From Botryotinia globosa (lineage: Eukaryota > Ascomycota > Leotiomycetes > Helotiales > Sclerotiniaceae), in assembly GCA_014898425.1 (NCBI GenBank), contig RCSZ01000006.1:1054001-1118000 (forward strand): a DNA stretch of 64,000 nucleotides, in the 5' to 3' direction. A program made the translations under genes and the position numbers. The notes beneath the pieces were generated by a model. It made no database searches, was not told the DNA's origin, and was given only the letters and a program-made list of their open reading frames with translations. Positions 36,693 to 48,660 of this stretch are shown in pieces (within the stretch, counting starts at the first letter, position 1; the number at the start of each line of letters is the position of its first letter).

Positions 36693-38680
36693 CTACCCAG
36701 GATATACGGCCCCGTCCCCCCGAGGATCACTACCTCCACTGAAAACCAAAACTCCATTCTCCTCTCCATGTACCCTTATCAACTGCCCTCTACCAAAGAC
36801 ACCCCTTTGGTACCCTTCCACCATTTTTACCTGATGACCCATGCTCTTCAATTTCTCGAATGCATCTTTGCTGATTCCTTCTTCCAAAAACACTCTTCTC
36901 TCTTTGTTTGATTCTCCCGGGACTCCGTCTGCACTGATGCAAAACCTCGGCGCATCAAGTGCCGCCTGAGGGTTCAGTTTGAAAGCTAACATATTAAGTA
37001 GTACTTGAACATGTCCTTGTGGTTGCATAAAGCCACCCATGACGCCATAAACACTGTGTAGCGAATCATCGTGGACGTTGGTGACCATAGCTGGAATGAT
37101 GGTATGATAAGGTCTTTTTCCAGGCGCAATGGCGTTAGCATGACCCTTGACAAGTGAGAAATTGCCACCTCGGTTTTGAAGAACAAACCCACAGCCTTTG
37201 GGAATGATGCCGCTACCAAAACCTTCGAAGTTCGAATTTATGAAGGAAATTCCATTGCCCCATTTGTCAGTTACGGCGAAGTATACAGTGTCACTATGAT
37301 TATGAGCTGGTGAGCCATGATCATATATCTCGGGATTAGAACGCTGAGGGTCGAATAGTTTAGCGCGTTCGGCGAGATAAGGTTGAGAGATCAGTTCTTC
37401 TACGGGGACTTTGGTGAAAGCTGGGTCGGCGATAAACCAACTAGCATCTGCGAAAGCGATACGCAAAGATTCAATAACAGCATGAAGGTATTCGGCAGAA
37501 TTATGATCTTTCTCCTGGAAATGCGGGATTTTGCCCGTGTTTTCGAGTTCTTCGAGGATACCAAGGGTCATGAGTGCTACGAGTCCTTGGCCGTTGGGCG
37601 GATGTTCCCAGATTTTGACGCCGTGATTGTCTTCGCTGATACCTTGGCCGGATATCCCGTCGACATAATGATGGGTTTTGTTGTGTCCTTGACCTTTGAA
37701 AACTTTGGAGATGGGTGTGGATTTCTCACTACCAATGTCCATATGATTCTTCAAATCGTCTAGTTCAAGAAATCCGCCTAAATTACGAGTGACTCTGATG
37801 ATTTCTTCGGCAATTCTTCCGGTGTAAAAGCCTTTCTTACCTTCAGTAGCAAGTGCTCTGAAAGTCTCAGCAAGGTTTGGGTTTTTGAATATTTCTCCTG
37901 GTCTTGGTGCCCGCCACCCATTTGGAGCACTTGAATCCTCTTTTAGCATTTCGGAAAAGTTAGGGGATGCCTTTTGAAGTAGACCTTCACTGTTTCTCCA
38001 CTATTGATTGTATTAGACTTGGCAATATTGGGGAGAGTTAGGGTGCAATACCATAGTCGAAGCTAATTCGGAGACGGGGAACCCCTTTTCACCCATCTCA
38101 ATAGCCGGAGCCAAGATTTGTTCCAAAGTAAGATTTCCACTACCAAATCTCTCCACGGTATCAACCCAACCTGCAGCTGCACCTGGTATAGTAACAGCAT
38201 GTGGACTTTTGAGTGGAATTCTTGCAGGATCATCATCCTTTAATCCGAGATCTTGTCGGATTTTCTCGAGAGAGCATTTATTGCCTGCACGACCTGAGCC
38301 ATTTAGAGAACTAACTTCCTTTGTCTTGGCATCATAAAAAAGACAGAACATATCACCCCCGATACCGGTCGAGGTTGGCTCTGTTAGGTTAAGCCCAGCA
38401 GCTGGGTTTTTGTTAGATTAGATGATATCATATTGGAGCGGGTTGACATACCAACTGCAACCGCTGCGTCCTAAGACGAGTTAGCTTGCATATTGTTAGG
38501 AAAAGGACAACTTACAGCTGCATTTCCACCTGCCTCCAAAACCTTGAGACCACATCTAGCAGCTAAAGGCTGGGTACAAGCGATCAAACCATCAGTACTA
38601 TGAACAACACTTCTTCTGCTAGGAAATGTAACAAACTCCGGATCCGAGGCCGGAAAGACTGAGTTTAGATTGACAGGCAT
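36693..38680 (-). CDS. gamma-glutamyltranspeptidase-family Ntn hydrolase
   Basis: Four exons on the minus strand, 38680-38516, 38470-38452 (19 nt), 38401-38052 and 38000-36693, give 613 residues. Gamma-glutamyltranspeptidases are autoprocessed Ntn hydrolases acting on glutathione and related gamma-glutamyl compounds. Family landmarks: MVVHST-like start region (SVVHSTDGLIACTQPLA), GGNAADAAVAAGLNLTEPTSTGIGGD, LSSLNGSGRA, HAVTIPGAAAGWVD, and NSAEYLHAVIESLRIAFAD. HSDTVYFAVTDKWGN follows, where Thr416 is the expected cleavage residue and nucleophile. Then come SFINSNFEGFGSG, QPQGHVQVLLNML and AALDAPRF. No signal peptide or membrane anchor is evident, unlike vacuolar or surface GGTs, so this fits the soluble fungal acylase-like subgroup. 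The micro-exon is supported by exact frame restoration and GT..AG ends. Confidence 0.93.
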
Positions 38681-39315
38681 TTTTGAGATAGATCTCTAGA
38701 GTGGGCAGCTGAAGGAGATGCTTTCTAAACCCTCGGCTAGTATGGTTGATAACGGAATGTATATCTAGAGAAGTCTCTATATCACATACCACAGTGAAAG
38801 TCTTATATGTTAGACAGATGTATAGGAGAGAAAAGGTATAGAAACAAACTCCCAAAAGATTTCATTCACGCTTCACTTATCTAGGATCTGAATGGCGAAA
38901 GAGGAAGGTTAGTCCCGCTTTCGGCAATTCAATTACGGTATAAATAGATATCCGGATATGATATGAGTACTAGGCACTTTCAGATAGTTTTTATGGTCCA
39001 ATTTTCGTTCCCTTCTCCATTCTCTATGAAACATACATGCTATTTATCTAATTTGAAGTAAATGGAAGCTAAGTTTCTGCTTGAATTTTCCAGATCTATA
39101 ATATCATTGCACCAGTATTAGTTGATCTGAAATTCAAATGAATGGATAAAGTCGAGGTCCAGATAGCGGGGAAGTTGCTTATGTACTCACGTCACTATGG
39201 AAGCGGCCGCTGCTAGTTTTGCCGAGTATAGTCCGTGCTCCAAAAATGTTGATGGATAACTAACTTATCATGAAATAGAAGTTGATAAATTGTCAAGAAA
39301 CCGTTTCCAACGAGA
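38681..39315. other. divergent intergenic region between the GGT-like and MRF1 genes
   Basis: Shared upstream region of two divergently transcribed genes. No ORF is supported. A GCGGCCGC site lies near 39203. Confidence 0.5.
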
Positions 39316-40656
39316 ATGTTTAGAGCTCCTTGGATATGTCGACGATGCATAGATTTATCATTGAAGCCTGGTAAAAGGCGATCTTTGCCATTCACACGAT
39401 TCTCAAGCACCGTCCGTTAGTCTTCAAATATACCCTTCCATTCACATCCTCTTACACGAAGAACAGCAAACAATGGCGATACCTTTTCCCCAGCATTACT
39501 TGCACGAGCTCGCAATTTGGCTGCGGAACATGATCGATTGAGTAACGAAACTTCCGAGACCTTCGATGCGAAAATTGCGAAACGAATTGGAGAATTACAG
39601 AATGTAGCGATAGCGCTGAGAAAATGGGAAGAAACAAAAGAATCGCTATCAGAACTAAATGATCTACTGAAAGATTCATCTACCGATGAAGAATTGAGAG
39701 AACTGGCAGTGGAAGATCTTGCTACTACGACTGCCCATCTCGAAGAATTATCCCGAAATCTCACAACCAGTCTGACTCCCAAACATCCTTTCGCCGAACT
39801 ACCATGCCTCCTTGAAATTAGACCTGGAGCCGGAGGAGGTGAAGCCGCGATCTTCGCCGCGGATCTCCTACGCATGTACCGGGCATATTGTGCGCGGAAA
39901 CGATTCCGCTCTACAATCATCAAATACGAGACCACTGACGGCGAAGGCGCTGGATCCGATGCCCCCATCTCCGAAGTTGTGCTTGAAATTGAAACGTCCG
40001 GGTCCTACGATTCCTTACGCGGCGAAGCGGGCGTTCATCGGGTCCAGCGAGTTCCTGCAACTGAGAAACAGGGAAGAACACATACTAGTGCAGTGAGTGT
40101 AATGGTGTTACCTAGTTTCCCCACGACGGGGCAAGAAGGACAGGAATATTGGGAAGCAGATCTGAATGATCCGAATAGTGATTATTATGTCAATCCAGCG
40201 GACGTACGAACAGATGTTATGAGAGCGAGAGGAGCGGGGGGTCAACATGTCAACACAACTGATTCGGCTGTGCGATTGACGCATGTACCTACTAATACAG
40301 TGGTCAGTATGCAAGAAGGACGGAGTCAGCTGCAAAATCGACAGAAAGCATGGCAAGTACTACGATCGAGACTAGCGGCCGCAAAAAGGGAGGCTAGAGA
40401 AGAACAATTGATGAGTTTGAGGAGAAGTGTGATTGGAGTTGCGAAAATGGGAAGAGGCGATAAGATTAGGACGTATAATTGGGGACAGCAGAGGGTCACG
40501 GATCATAGGAGTGGGTTGAGTGTGCATAATTTAGATGATGTTATGGAGGGTGGTGATGAACTTGAGAAGGTTATTGACAGTGTAAAAGCGTGGTTTTCCG
40601 AGCAGGAAATCTTAGGATTGCTTGCTGATGAGGATGCTGCAACCAAGGCGAAGTAG
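39316..40656 (+). CDS. MRF1: mitochondrial peptide chain release factor 1
   Basis: Class I release factor that reads UAA/UAG in mitochondrial translation. ATG 39316 opens MFRAPWICRRCIDLSLKP, a basic presequence matching fungal mitochondrial proteins. Unspliced, the frame meets TAG at 39418. Removing a 96-nt intron, 39371-39466 (G|GTAAAA..GAACAG|CA), joins it to ANNGDTFSPALLARARN in frame, giving 414 residues. Domains: an N-terminal coiled helix (about 25-100), the core LEIRPGAGGGEAAIFAADL, then the stop-codon tripeptide PAT in GVHRVQRVPATEKQGRTHTS, and the catalytic GGQ in RGAGGQHVN at about 276-278. It ends in a C-terminal helical domain. No bacterial-type ribosome-rescue shortening. The donor is acceptable but the branch site is weak, so the start region is less certain than the body. 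Confidence 0.9.
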
Positions 40657-41090
40657 ATAGCATTTTTACTCATGAAGAGTACTTCATTCTACCATCTTCA
40701 ATTTATCTTCAGACGTTCGTTTCTTTTGTCCGATTCTTTGTTTGCTCATTTTTTTCAGGTATTCATCCAATCCAGGAGGCAGATTTATATCTATTTCAAT
40801 CTGGAAATCCCACTCGAGGTAACATCTATGGGACATCTCGCTGAAGTTCAGAGGATCGGATATCATGACGTATGCAATTCACCAAATCACGTCCATAATG
40901 CACATCGCATGAACAAATTAAGAGGTAAGAATACTGAATTCTAACCAGAAGTTATAGTAAAGCCCAAAGAAACAACATATTCAACAACAAGATGTGCCCC
41001 TGCCGCCTATGATCCAAGCATTCCCAACCAAACCATAGCTCCTCCCAAAAAACAAAATTGCCAAAACCATACTCCATGCTTGAAAACCAT
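40657..41090. other. convergent intergenic region
   Basis: Contains the 3' ends of MRF1 and the aspartic protease gene. No supported ORF. Confidence 0.5.
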
Positions 41091-42497
41091 TTAAGCTGGT
41101 GGAGCGCTAGTGTTCTGTGTAGCTTCGGTTCTTTGAACAGCTCCAAATCGAGTGTTACCTTGGTCAAAGATCTAGAGAAAATGTCAGTGCTTGGTACAAT
41201 CAGAACTGGGTGGGAGATGGAGCTTACAGCATAGATTCCCTTGAGGAAAGTATCGCCAAGAATATCAAACGTCATGGAACCTCTGGATTGGATTCCGCCA
41301 TAAACCATACCATTACCCGCATCGGCAAATCCCAAATCCTCCTTTTGAACTGTGAATTGCTTGCCGCCTACAGCAAAAGTAACGACGGGGAGATCATCAG
41401 CGCTGGTGTTACTTGGGAATACGTATCCTTGCTGATCCGAATCATAAGTAGATCCTGGGATTGCATCGTATATAGCTTGACAAGTTTCATCAGAAACCAA
41501 TGCAAGAGTAGTTCCGGTATCAGCAATAGCTTTGTTACCGGTCTGAGCAACAGTCTTGCCATTGACAGTAGCAGAAGTGGAGTCGAACATCCAGAATCCT
41601 TGAGAGTTGTCGACAGGAGTGTAGTAGATTTCTTTGCTTCCAACGACGTCTTTGTCGATGTAGCCAAATGTGTAGAAACTGGCACCTTTGTCGGCTTCGT
41701 CGGCATCACGCCAGCTACCGAGATTCACAGTGAAAAGTTCGGCATCTGATGGGATATCTTCTTGGCTGATCATGTTCTCGACAGGTGTAGCAACTGGCTT
41801 GGGTGTGACGGTGTTGATGCTACCCCATGCGAGACCAAGCAATCCATCACCGGCACCCTGTTCAAATTGAGCAGACAATTTGGTTGCAAGCTCAACTGCC
41901 TGGTTCTTGATGGCCAGACCACCAAGAGAAACAGTATCTGTTCCAACGGTACCTGAAGCAGAAGAGGAATCGCCGTATGAGATTTGCCATTTGGAACTCT
42001 TGGCAGCTTTGAAGGTGGAAGACTTTGTTGGGTCGAAGATCGTGTGTCCGGTTGCCTTGGAAGTTATGGCTTTGGGAAGTTCTGAGGACCAGACCTATTC
42101 CGCCATGTTAGTTTTGGCTGCAAGAATCAAACTTCCGTGTACTCACCCATAAATCAGACGATCCAGTGTCGAAGTCAAGCATCAGAGTTTGTGCTGGTGT
42201 ACCAATCTGTACAGGGCAGAGATACTCGGAATCATTTTGTTGGTCTTCGGCTGGGACTTCGCCGTTCTCTCCGGTAGATGTCTTCTTTGCCAACACACGT
42301 TGAGTTTGTGCTTTGTGGCCAAATTTATGGAAGCTAGCTAAAGTTGCGGTGGCCTTGTTTATTTGAAAGTATGGTCCAGGTTGAGTGGGCTCGAAGCCCC
42401 ATTTGTTGAGTAGATAAACATAGGATTTAGTACCGGATCTTTTGTAGTTCTTATTAGGAACCAGTCTGATCTTTGACAAACCTTGGAGAGTAGCCAT
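41091..42497 (-). CDS. pepsin-like aspartic protease (A1 family)
   Basis: Three exons on the minus strand, 42497-42147, 42094-41228 and 41171-41091, give 432 residues. The catalytic dyad is D110 in [10 protein letters not shown] and D309 in [10 protein letters not shown]. The flap tyrosine is in [11 protein letters not shown] (about 157), and [14 protein letters not shown] follows. The C-terminal [26 protein letters not shown] is the classic end of the family. The N-terminal part before [17 protein letters not shown] (residues 1-95) is propeptide-like, rich in Lys. It begins [19 protein letters not shown] with no hydrophobic signal sequence. Either secretion is unconventional, the enzyme is intracellular, or an upstream exon is missing; an open frame upstream of 42497 adds a few codons (INLPN) without ATG. 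Introns are 52 and 56 nt. Confidence 0.93.
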
Positions 42498-45286
42498 GTT
42501 GGGTAAATTGATCAAGCTGGATAGAAAATTTAGTTGATGATAGTTCTGTAGTAGGAAGATGCGATTTAAAGATGGATGTTATGAGGAGAGGAGAAGTTGA
42601 TGAAGGGAAAAGCTGTCTTTAAATGGTGTTGAGCATCGTAACCTTTGCACCTGTAGAGCCTTCCCCCGCTAAGATACCGATCTTTCAGATGATCTAGCCA
42701 AGGCGTCATAAATTTAAGCTCCGTAGTTTCAGGGCAGCTTCCATGCTATGCACGACCGGGGAAGGCGCATATTGGGTATTGATAAGGAATCATTTGGTGA
42801 GGCATACCCCTTCAAGCACGCAGCAGTTAGAAAATGTCAAGATCATATGATTTGAGTATCAAAAAGTCAATTTTGATCTCGATGCTATTCATGTACACTT
42901 GGACACGAGTGAAGTTCTAAATCTGGCCAAATCTTCAACATACTGTATCTCGTGAACAAGTTGAGACGACATCCCCCGAAACCCAAATTACCCCTTAGTC
43001 AAGATGGTAACACACTGCGAGAGGGGGCAATGAAGATGATGTTATTCAGGGTACACAAGGTTTATCTTTCGGCACTTCCTCCAAAGTGGATCGATTCGAG
43101 ACAAGAACCCCTCGTCGTACATGATCTGAAGAAGTAACAGTTGAGAGAAAAGAGAGGCTGTGCCAATAAACATGAAATACTACGCGTAAGCTAACCATTC
43201 CACGAAAAACAAGAAATAAGCATCCGCTAAATCGAATTAGATGGCGCAGCAACCACCCGTGCCGTCGTATAGTGCCGTTCGTCGTTGTCAAGCTCATGCT
43301 ATCCAAACATTGACTCGCGACAACATCATCTGGAACATTAAAACGGACAGTATCAAGCTGAAAGTTTATTGATTTGCGTTGACAGTCTCTTCAAGGGTAC
43401 CAACCAAAGAAGTAAGGAAGATATTTGACGTCATTGACACCAATAATAGCTGGCTATAGTGCTTCGTGGAGTAGCTTTGAATGATTACCAACTACTGCAA
43501 AAAAGCTGCGTCGTACCTGAACAAGATATTACACATTGGGAAATGGTCGGTCCTTGATATGGTGATTGCGCCTAAAGAATTTGGACACAACACACAGGAC
43601 ACAGGAGATAGCATACAGCACACCAAACCCAAGCTGACCAAGGTAGTATTCCTCATCATAGAACCGACAGTATAAAATCGATAGACTGTTCGCATGAATC
43701 CGAGATACGGACATGGCGATGCCTATCGTGCGAATTTAGTGGAGTTGCACATGGGATAATAGAGCTTCATGACCTTCCGAGCTTCCTTATCAGGAGCAGC
43801 CAAACCAAAAGCTTGAATCCACTTGGCACCACTCTTGGTGGCGGGTATCGGGAATCCCCCACCATAGAACTATCCATGATCGTTCATACAAATCATTCGT
43901 CTATTTCAATGTCTTTTCCTAAATGATAGTTCTTCTGCGTTCACGAAGCCAAAAATTCGCATCAATTCGTATCAATTCGGTGTCGTGCTGCTGATCCCAT
44001 CCTAAGATCAAGAATTGGAATCTTATTTTGAGCTCCTGGCTCACTATTCTCTATTTCGAGACATCGCCCCTAGAAATGACGTCCCTTCATTTGGCTTCCA
44101 TGTTGATTTGTTGATATGATCACCTCCACGGGATATGCAAGACATGTATTGTTTGCGAAATATCTAGCGGTCCTGTGCCGTTGCGCGGCTGACAGGTATG
44201 AGTATGGCGATTCAGGACATAGCACCAAGAAGCTTGCCCAAACAGACTTCCTGCTGTTATCTCGCGACTCTTGTGTGTCTAAAACCTTTGTGGTGTGTAT
44301 CTAGCGAAGTCTGAGAGGTATTTTTTTGTATGAGAGGTGCGCGAATAGCAGATTTTAGTAGAGGTAGAATTCTTTCATCACGTGCTTTAGCAATTGGTCT
44401 TTTGGTACTCGTACACTCTGCTTCTTTAAATTCATTTGCCCTCCTCGAGCCCTCTACCTTTTGACTGTAGAAACGGGTCCCATCCATAACTTTGATCGAT
44501 GAATGAGTGATATTCTGCGAGAGCGATGGATACGTACCAAATGATACATCCTGCTGCAACCCTACGGACAAGACCGAGGTTTGAGAAAAAAGATGGTGTC
44601 GTCGTGACGCCTTCAGTATCAATGAAGTCGATATTGTGCATATATTACAACGCTGTTGGCGCTTATCATGCTGTGCCGACGGCTTACATCCCTATGCTAC
44701 ACAAGTTGAAAACAAGCTTCTCGCGAATGCACAGCTGTGTGGGGGTCAGTGAGACATCTGAAAATGAAGATAGCAGTTGATCATCGTCCTTGGCATGGAT
44801 TTAAAAATCAAGACCAATTTGCAAACGGGCATAATAAAAAGTGAGCATCCCGCCGCCAACAATATCGAAATTATGTATCTCGCAAAGAAGTCTTTGAAAT
44901 TACATTGTTATATCGACAATCCAAGGTTGGATGAAATGCATTTATTATTGTCTGCCAATCCTTTCATTATTGGAATGCAACGGGCATCTACCATATAATC
45001 ACATTCATCAATGCTTGAATGCTTGAACGATGTATGGGCAAATGAAGTCCCTTGATCTAACTTGGGTACAGACGACACCAAGAGTATCAGCGCCCTCGTC
45101 TCAGTTGGCATTTTCACTCCCCCCTTTCATTATCTGGGGTTGTTTCCCTTTTTTTGGACGATATTCTCCCATGTCCACATCGATATCCAGTCGCCCATCA
45201 AATCCCCTCCTTCACGATTCTCTCCACATCCTTCCCTGCTCCCTCAACCTTGATGTTTTTTTCCCACTCCCACCTCAAACAATCCA
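42498..45286. other. gene-poor stretch
   Basis: No gene is supported in 2.8 kb. Short frames (up to 121 codons at 44257-44622, minus, without ATG) have no recognisable content. No repeats stand out. Confidence 0.5.
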
Positions 45287-45592
45287 CTAATTTTCCTCAC
45301 TGTTCCTCTTCTGTCGCTCCCAAGCACTTATTATCGTCTGTACAAATACGCAACTCCAAAATGCTATCAAAGCAAACCAAAGTACCAAAACACACAGATA
45401 TTCCATCCATCCCAGAAATCCAATTAGAAAAAAGACCCAAGCCCATGGAATCAAAGGTTGTATGGTCTGGAAGAACTTTTCGAGTGAGTGGGCGGGAAGA
45501 CAGTTGAATTGCTTGTAGGAATAGCCGCAAGCCCAGAAGACGAAAGGTGTGAGGAGGGATACTGAGATGGAGAGGACCAGGTTGTTTGACAT
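45287..45592 (-). CDS. small predicted membrane protein
   Basis: ATG-initiated frame of 101 residues (MSNNLVLSISVSLLTPFVFWAC). It has three hydrophobic segments at about 4-24, 45-62 and 63-85, and a charged tail ERQKRNSEEN. It has no recognised family. Its hydrophobic pattern is regular enough to be a real small gene, but there is no splice or context support. It could also be an exon of a larger gene together with the frame at 46002-46271. Confidence 0.35.
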   Translation of the reverse strand: MSNNLVLSISVSLLTPFVFWACGYSYKQFNCLPAHSLEKFFQTIQPLIPWAWVFFLIGFLGWMEYLCVLVLWFALIAFWSCVFVQTIISAWERQKRNSEEN

Positions 45593-46001
45593 AATGAGGA
45601 TTTGGCTGAAGTTGCCAGCTAGACAGCCAGATTCTATGTTGCTTTTGACTAAATTGTCAAATATGTACTTTCTGCAGCGTTTTGAATCGTAAACTACATT
45701 CGTCCAAAAGAAAGCAAAGATTCAGAAGGAATGGAAGAATATATTCCTGGGATTTGAAACCTCTTTAGGCACACCGTAGTTTCCAGTTTCCACCAACAAA
45801 GGTTGGCTAGGAAGTTTGTTTCGTGAGCTGCATGTTGGCCGGGTGTTACCGGATTGTTACCGGATTGTTTGCTATTCTGTCCAATTTATGGGATATTAAT
45901 TGATGACAATCAAGCTTCTGCCATCTAGCGATGAAAAAAATGGATTGCCTAAAGTACTAGGCGCGTTCGTTTCTTGCTCGCTGCGAAGATGTAACGCTCA
46001 C
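45593..46001. other. intergenic region
   Basis: Nothing supported. A tandem GTTACCGGATT repeat occurs near 45845-45870. Confidence 0.4.
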
Positions 46002-46271
46002 CTACTTCAAAGCCTCTTTCATCACCAACTCTCTCTGAATGAGAGGTTGATCTTTCGATTCCAGCTTATTCACATAATCTTCCCATAATTCAACATACCA
46101 AGCGCCCTCGACAGTGTTGCGTATGATTAAGTAAACTCGCTTCAAAAAAGATACAATCGAGCACAACATCAATCCCTCTCGATTGTTATTGTGGATAGCA
46201 AGCCAGCCCGATATTGCTCTGGTCACCATAGAAGCACAGATTAATAATAAAAATGCAGCTACGTAGTCCAA
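46002..46271 (-). other. hydrophobic open frame without ATG
   Basis: The open frame begins near 46380 and ends at the stop at 46002. It has a hydrophobic helix (DYVAAFLLLICASMVTRAI) followed by amphipathic sequence (LWEDYVNKLESKDQPLI). No ATG lies in frame upstream, so it would need a 5' exon that I cannot place. It is a possible exon or relic. Confidence 0.25.
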
Positions 46272-47459
46272 ATAAGATTGAAAAAGACATGATTTAGCAC
46301 AATCAACTAGTTGTGAGCCTTGACGTGCAGTAGGCCATCCATCACATGACCGTGTACCATTTTTCCTACCCTTTACGTAGTGGTATTATGATAACAGTAT
46401 GGTAGAATTTTGTGTGATCTTTGATCTTAAAGAGCTCGCCACTCATTGTTGAGAGAGATCATTTTGAGATAAAAGAGATCTCAAGCAACGTAAATATCAA
46501 CTTTGCCTAAGAACCCCCTCGATGTCGTGATTGGATTGAAAGCTTGAATCCACATACTTCTGATAACTTGCGTGAGTAAAATGTGGGAAACAACATCTCA
46601 CTAGTATCACATGATTATATGTTGCAGAAACACTTTTCGAAGGAAGAGGAGGGTCTTCCTTTTGGATGCCTGAAACTACAATGTCAGTACGAAGTATTGT
46701 AATAAGTATCTTGATAGTGAAAGGGTTTTAGGGCCCGGTCGACATCCATACGATTTCCAATAATCTAGCTGAATCCCAAAATCATGTGAAATAACTCAAG
46801 CTTAAGCACTCTGACAAATAGCAATTGGAATACTTTTAATTGGCGGAAGTTCTGGCAAAATCATCGAGAATTTTGTATTTGCGAGGGGCGGGGAAGTTTG
46901 TATTACGCTTTCTCACCCCAAGCGCCTAGGTAGGTAGATAGATATGTTTAGATATTTTTGCTATATCGTTTCAGTCGTGCCACGGGTAAATATCGGCCTT
47001 CCGCTAGCACTTGCACGTGATACCAACACGTGTCGAACCTCGCTCGCCTCGACAAAAATTTCTGCTTCTGTTCTCTCAGGCTCTGGCACCCTTCACGTCA
47101 AATAGCCCTCGAGATTTAGAGCCATTGTATTGGTAGCGGGGTTTTCATAGCTTGGTTGGCAGAGAATATTGGTAAATGGTACACATGTATGACGTAAAGT
47201 ATCCGACTAGTTCCCCTGAGATATACGAGTAGATGGTTTCTTCGCTAATCCAAACCGTACCTCACATCTGGAATAACTCAACGTTAGGTTATACGAGATG
47301 GACGACGCTCTTCTTTTGGCTGTTACTTCGTAGTTGATTACAGCTCTTATCGAACAGACGTATCGTACCGCATGCATATGGCCGACACACGCGAAGAGAA
47401 TACTGAAGCCATGGTCCAAAAGCTAAACTTTGCAGTGCGTTATGCGAATTGATAAACCA
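46272..47459. other. gene-poor stretch
   Basis: No gene supported. A CCTAGGTAGGTAG motif occurs at about 46926, and CACGTG-like palindromes occur near 47014-47032. Confidence 0.4.
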
Positions 47460-48400
47460 TATCTTTACCTGTTGATATTACGTCGGTATTCCAAACGGTG
47501 ACAAGTGTCTCCGTGGACCTTGCTGGGAAATGGAAAACAAGGACCAATCTAGCACCTTGTTCCGGGAGGCCAGGTTCTTCGTCCCTTCCAGCAAAGCCAA
47601 ACCCGCACCATTAGATACGGTAATATTGATGAAGCATTGATAGATTGAGCGTTCTCTCAAAACCTGTCAAATGGCTTAAGTCAACCTTAATTGGATCAAG
47701 TATCGTTGTACCTCTTTTCACAGGAGAATTTCGCCATTTGATAGCTCTAAGTACGTTGGGGACTCGTATCGAAGTTTGTGTCATTAGGTTCACCAAATAA
47801 ATCTTCAATCTTTCGAAAGTCTGAACCCGAGCAAGCGCCGGTGCCACGTTGTTTTATAGAGAAGATAATCGTCCAGCAATGTCTCTGGTATTTTGGAGAT
47901 TATTTATCAAGCATACCGGCATTTTTAGATTGACCAAGGAGGCCTTAAAGTAATACCCCATCTGCATCTCGAGGATCATCCGTCATTTGCCCTCTAGCAA
48001 GGACCATACTACCCTGGTCGTGCAGCTCACGTCGATTTATCATATACGAGCCGTTTCCTCTTTGGAGGATAGCATGCGCTGTAGAATTGGTGAGCCCCAT
48101 ATTTGAGCCTTGGTCTAGACCGGCCGATTTCTGCTCCTTTTCAACGCGCAAAAGCTTGTAGTGTCTGAACTTGACTGCAATATGTTAATCTAATGAGATC
48201 GTTAATTCTGGACGAAAGTGGTTTGACTGTCAGCTGGCCTGCAGTATCAATCGTATTCTGTCCTTTTTCTTAGGAGCCAGAAGCTCTGCGTGCCGGTCTT
48301 TTGGGCAAAATCTAACAATACTCAGCTCACCAAATCGTCGTCCGATGACCAGAGCAGAGGTGGCTCAACTTCCAGTCTATTAGAATGATGGATCTTTTGA
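47460..48400 (-). pseudogene. scattered coding-like fragments, probable gene relic
   Basis: Three minus-strand segments read like protein but do not join into one frame. The first (about 48390-48250) includes VIGRRFGELSIVRFCPKDR and HAELLAPKKKDRIRLILQ. The second (48180-47945) follows a good TTGCAG acceptor: VKFRHYKLLRVEKEQKSAG, then GNGSYMINRRELHDQGSM and ARGQMTDDPRDADGVLL-stop. The third (about 47640-47460) includes WCGFGFAGRDEEPGLPEQ and FHFPARSTETLVTVWNTD. I do not recognise the family. Stops and missing splice sites between them suggest a decayed gene. Confidence 0.3.
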
Positions 48401-48660
48401 TTTTCAATATAAGAATCGTGATAGTATGTATGGCATTGTGCGACACGGGATTACCTTTTTTTGTTATCTGATGCGCGATAGTCATTTTCTTGTCAACTGA
48501 AAAAAGAAGGGGGGGGGGGAATCATGAGAGGAACCTTCGCACCCCGACCTCCTTGCTCCACGTGGTTGCGAGTAGTGGGTGTCAAGTAAAGTCGACGATA
48601 ATCTTAAGATATCTACCTAGCTAGGTAGGTCTTGATATTTGATTGCCCAGTTTTGAAGAA

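Noticed and set aside
44257..44622. 121-codon minus-strand frame
   Set aside because: Begins with TTG only and has no recognisable feature.
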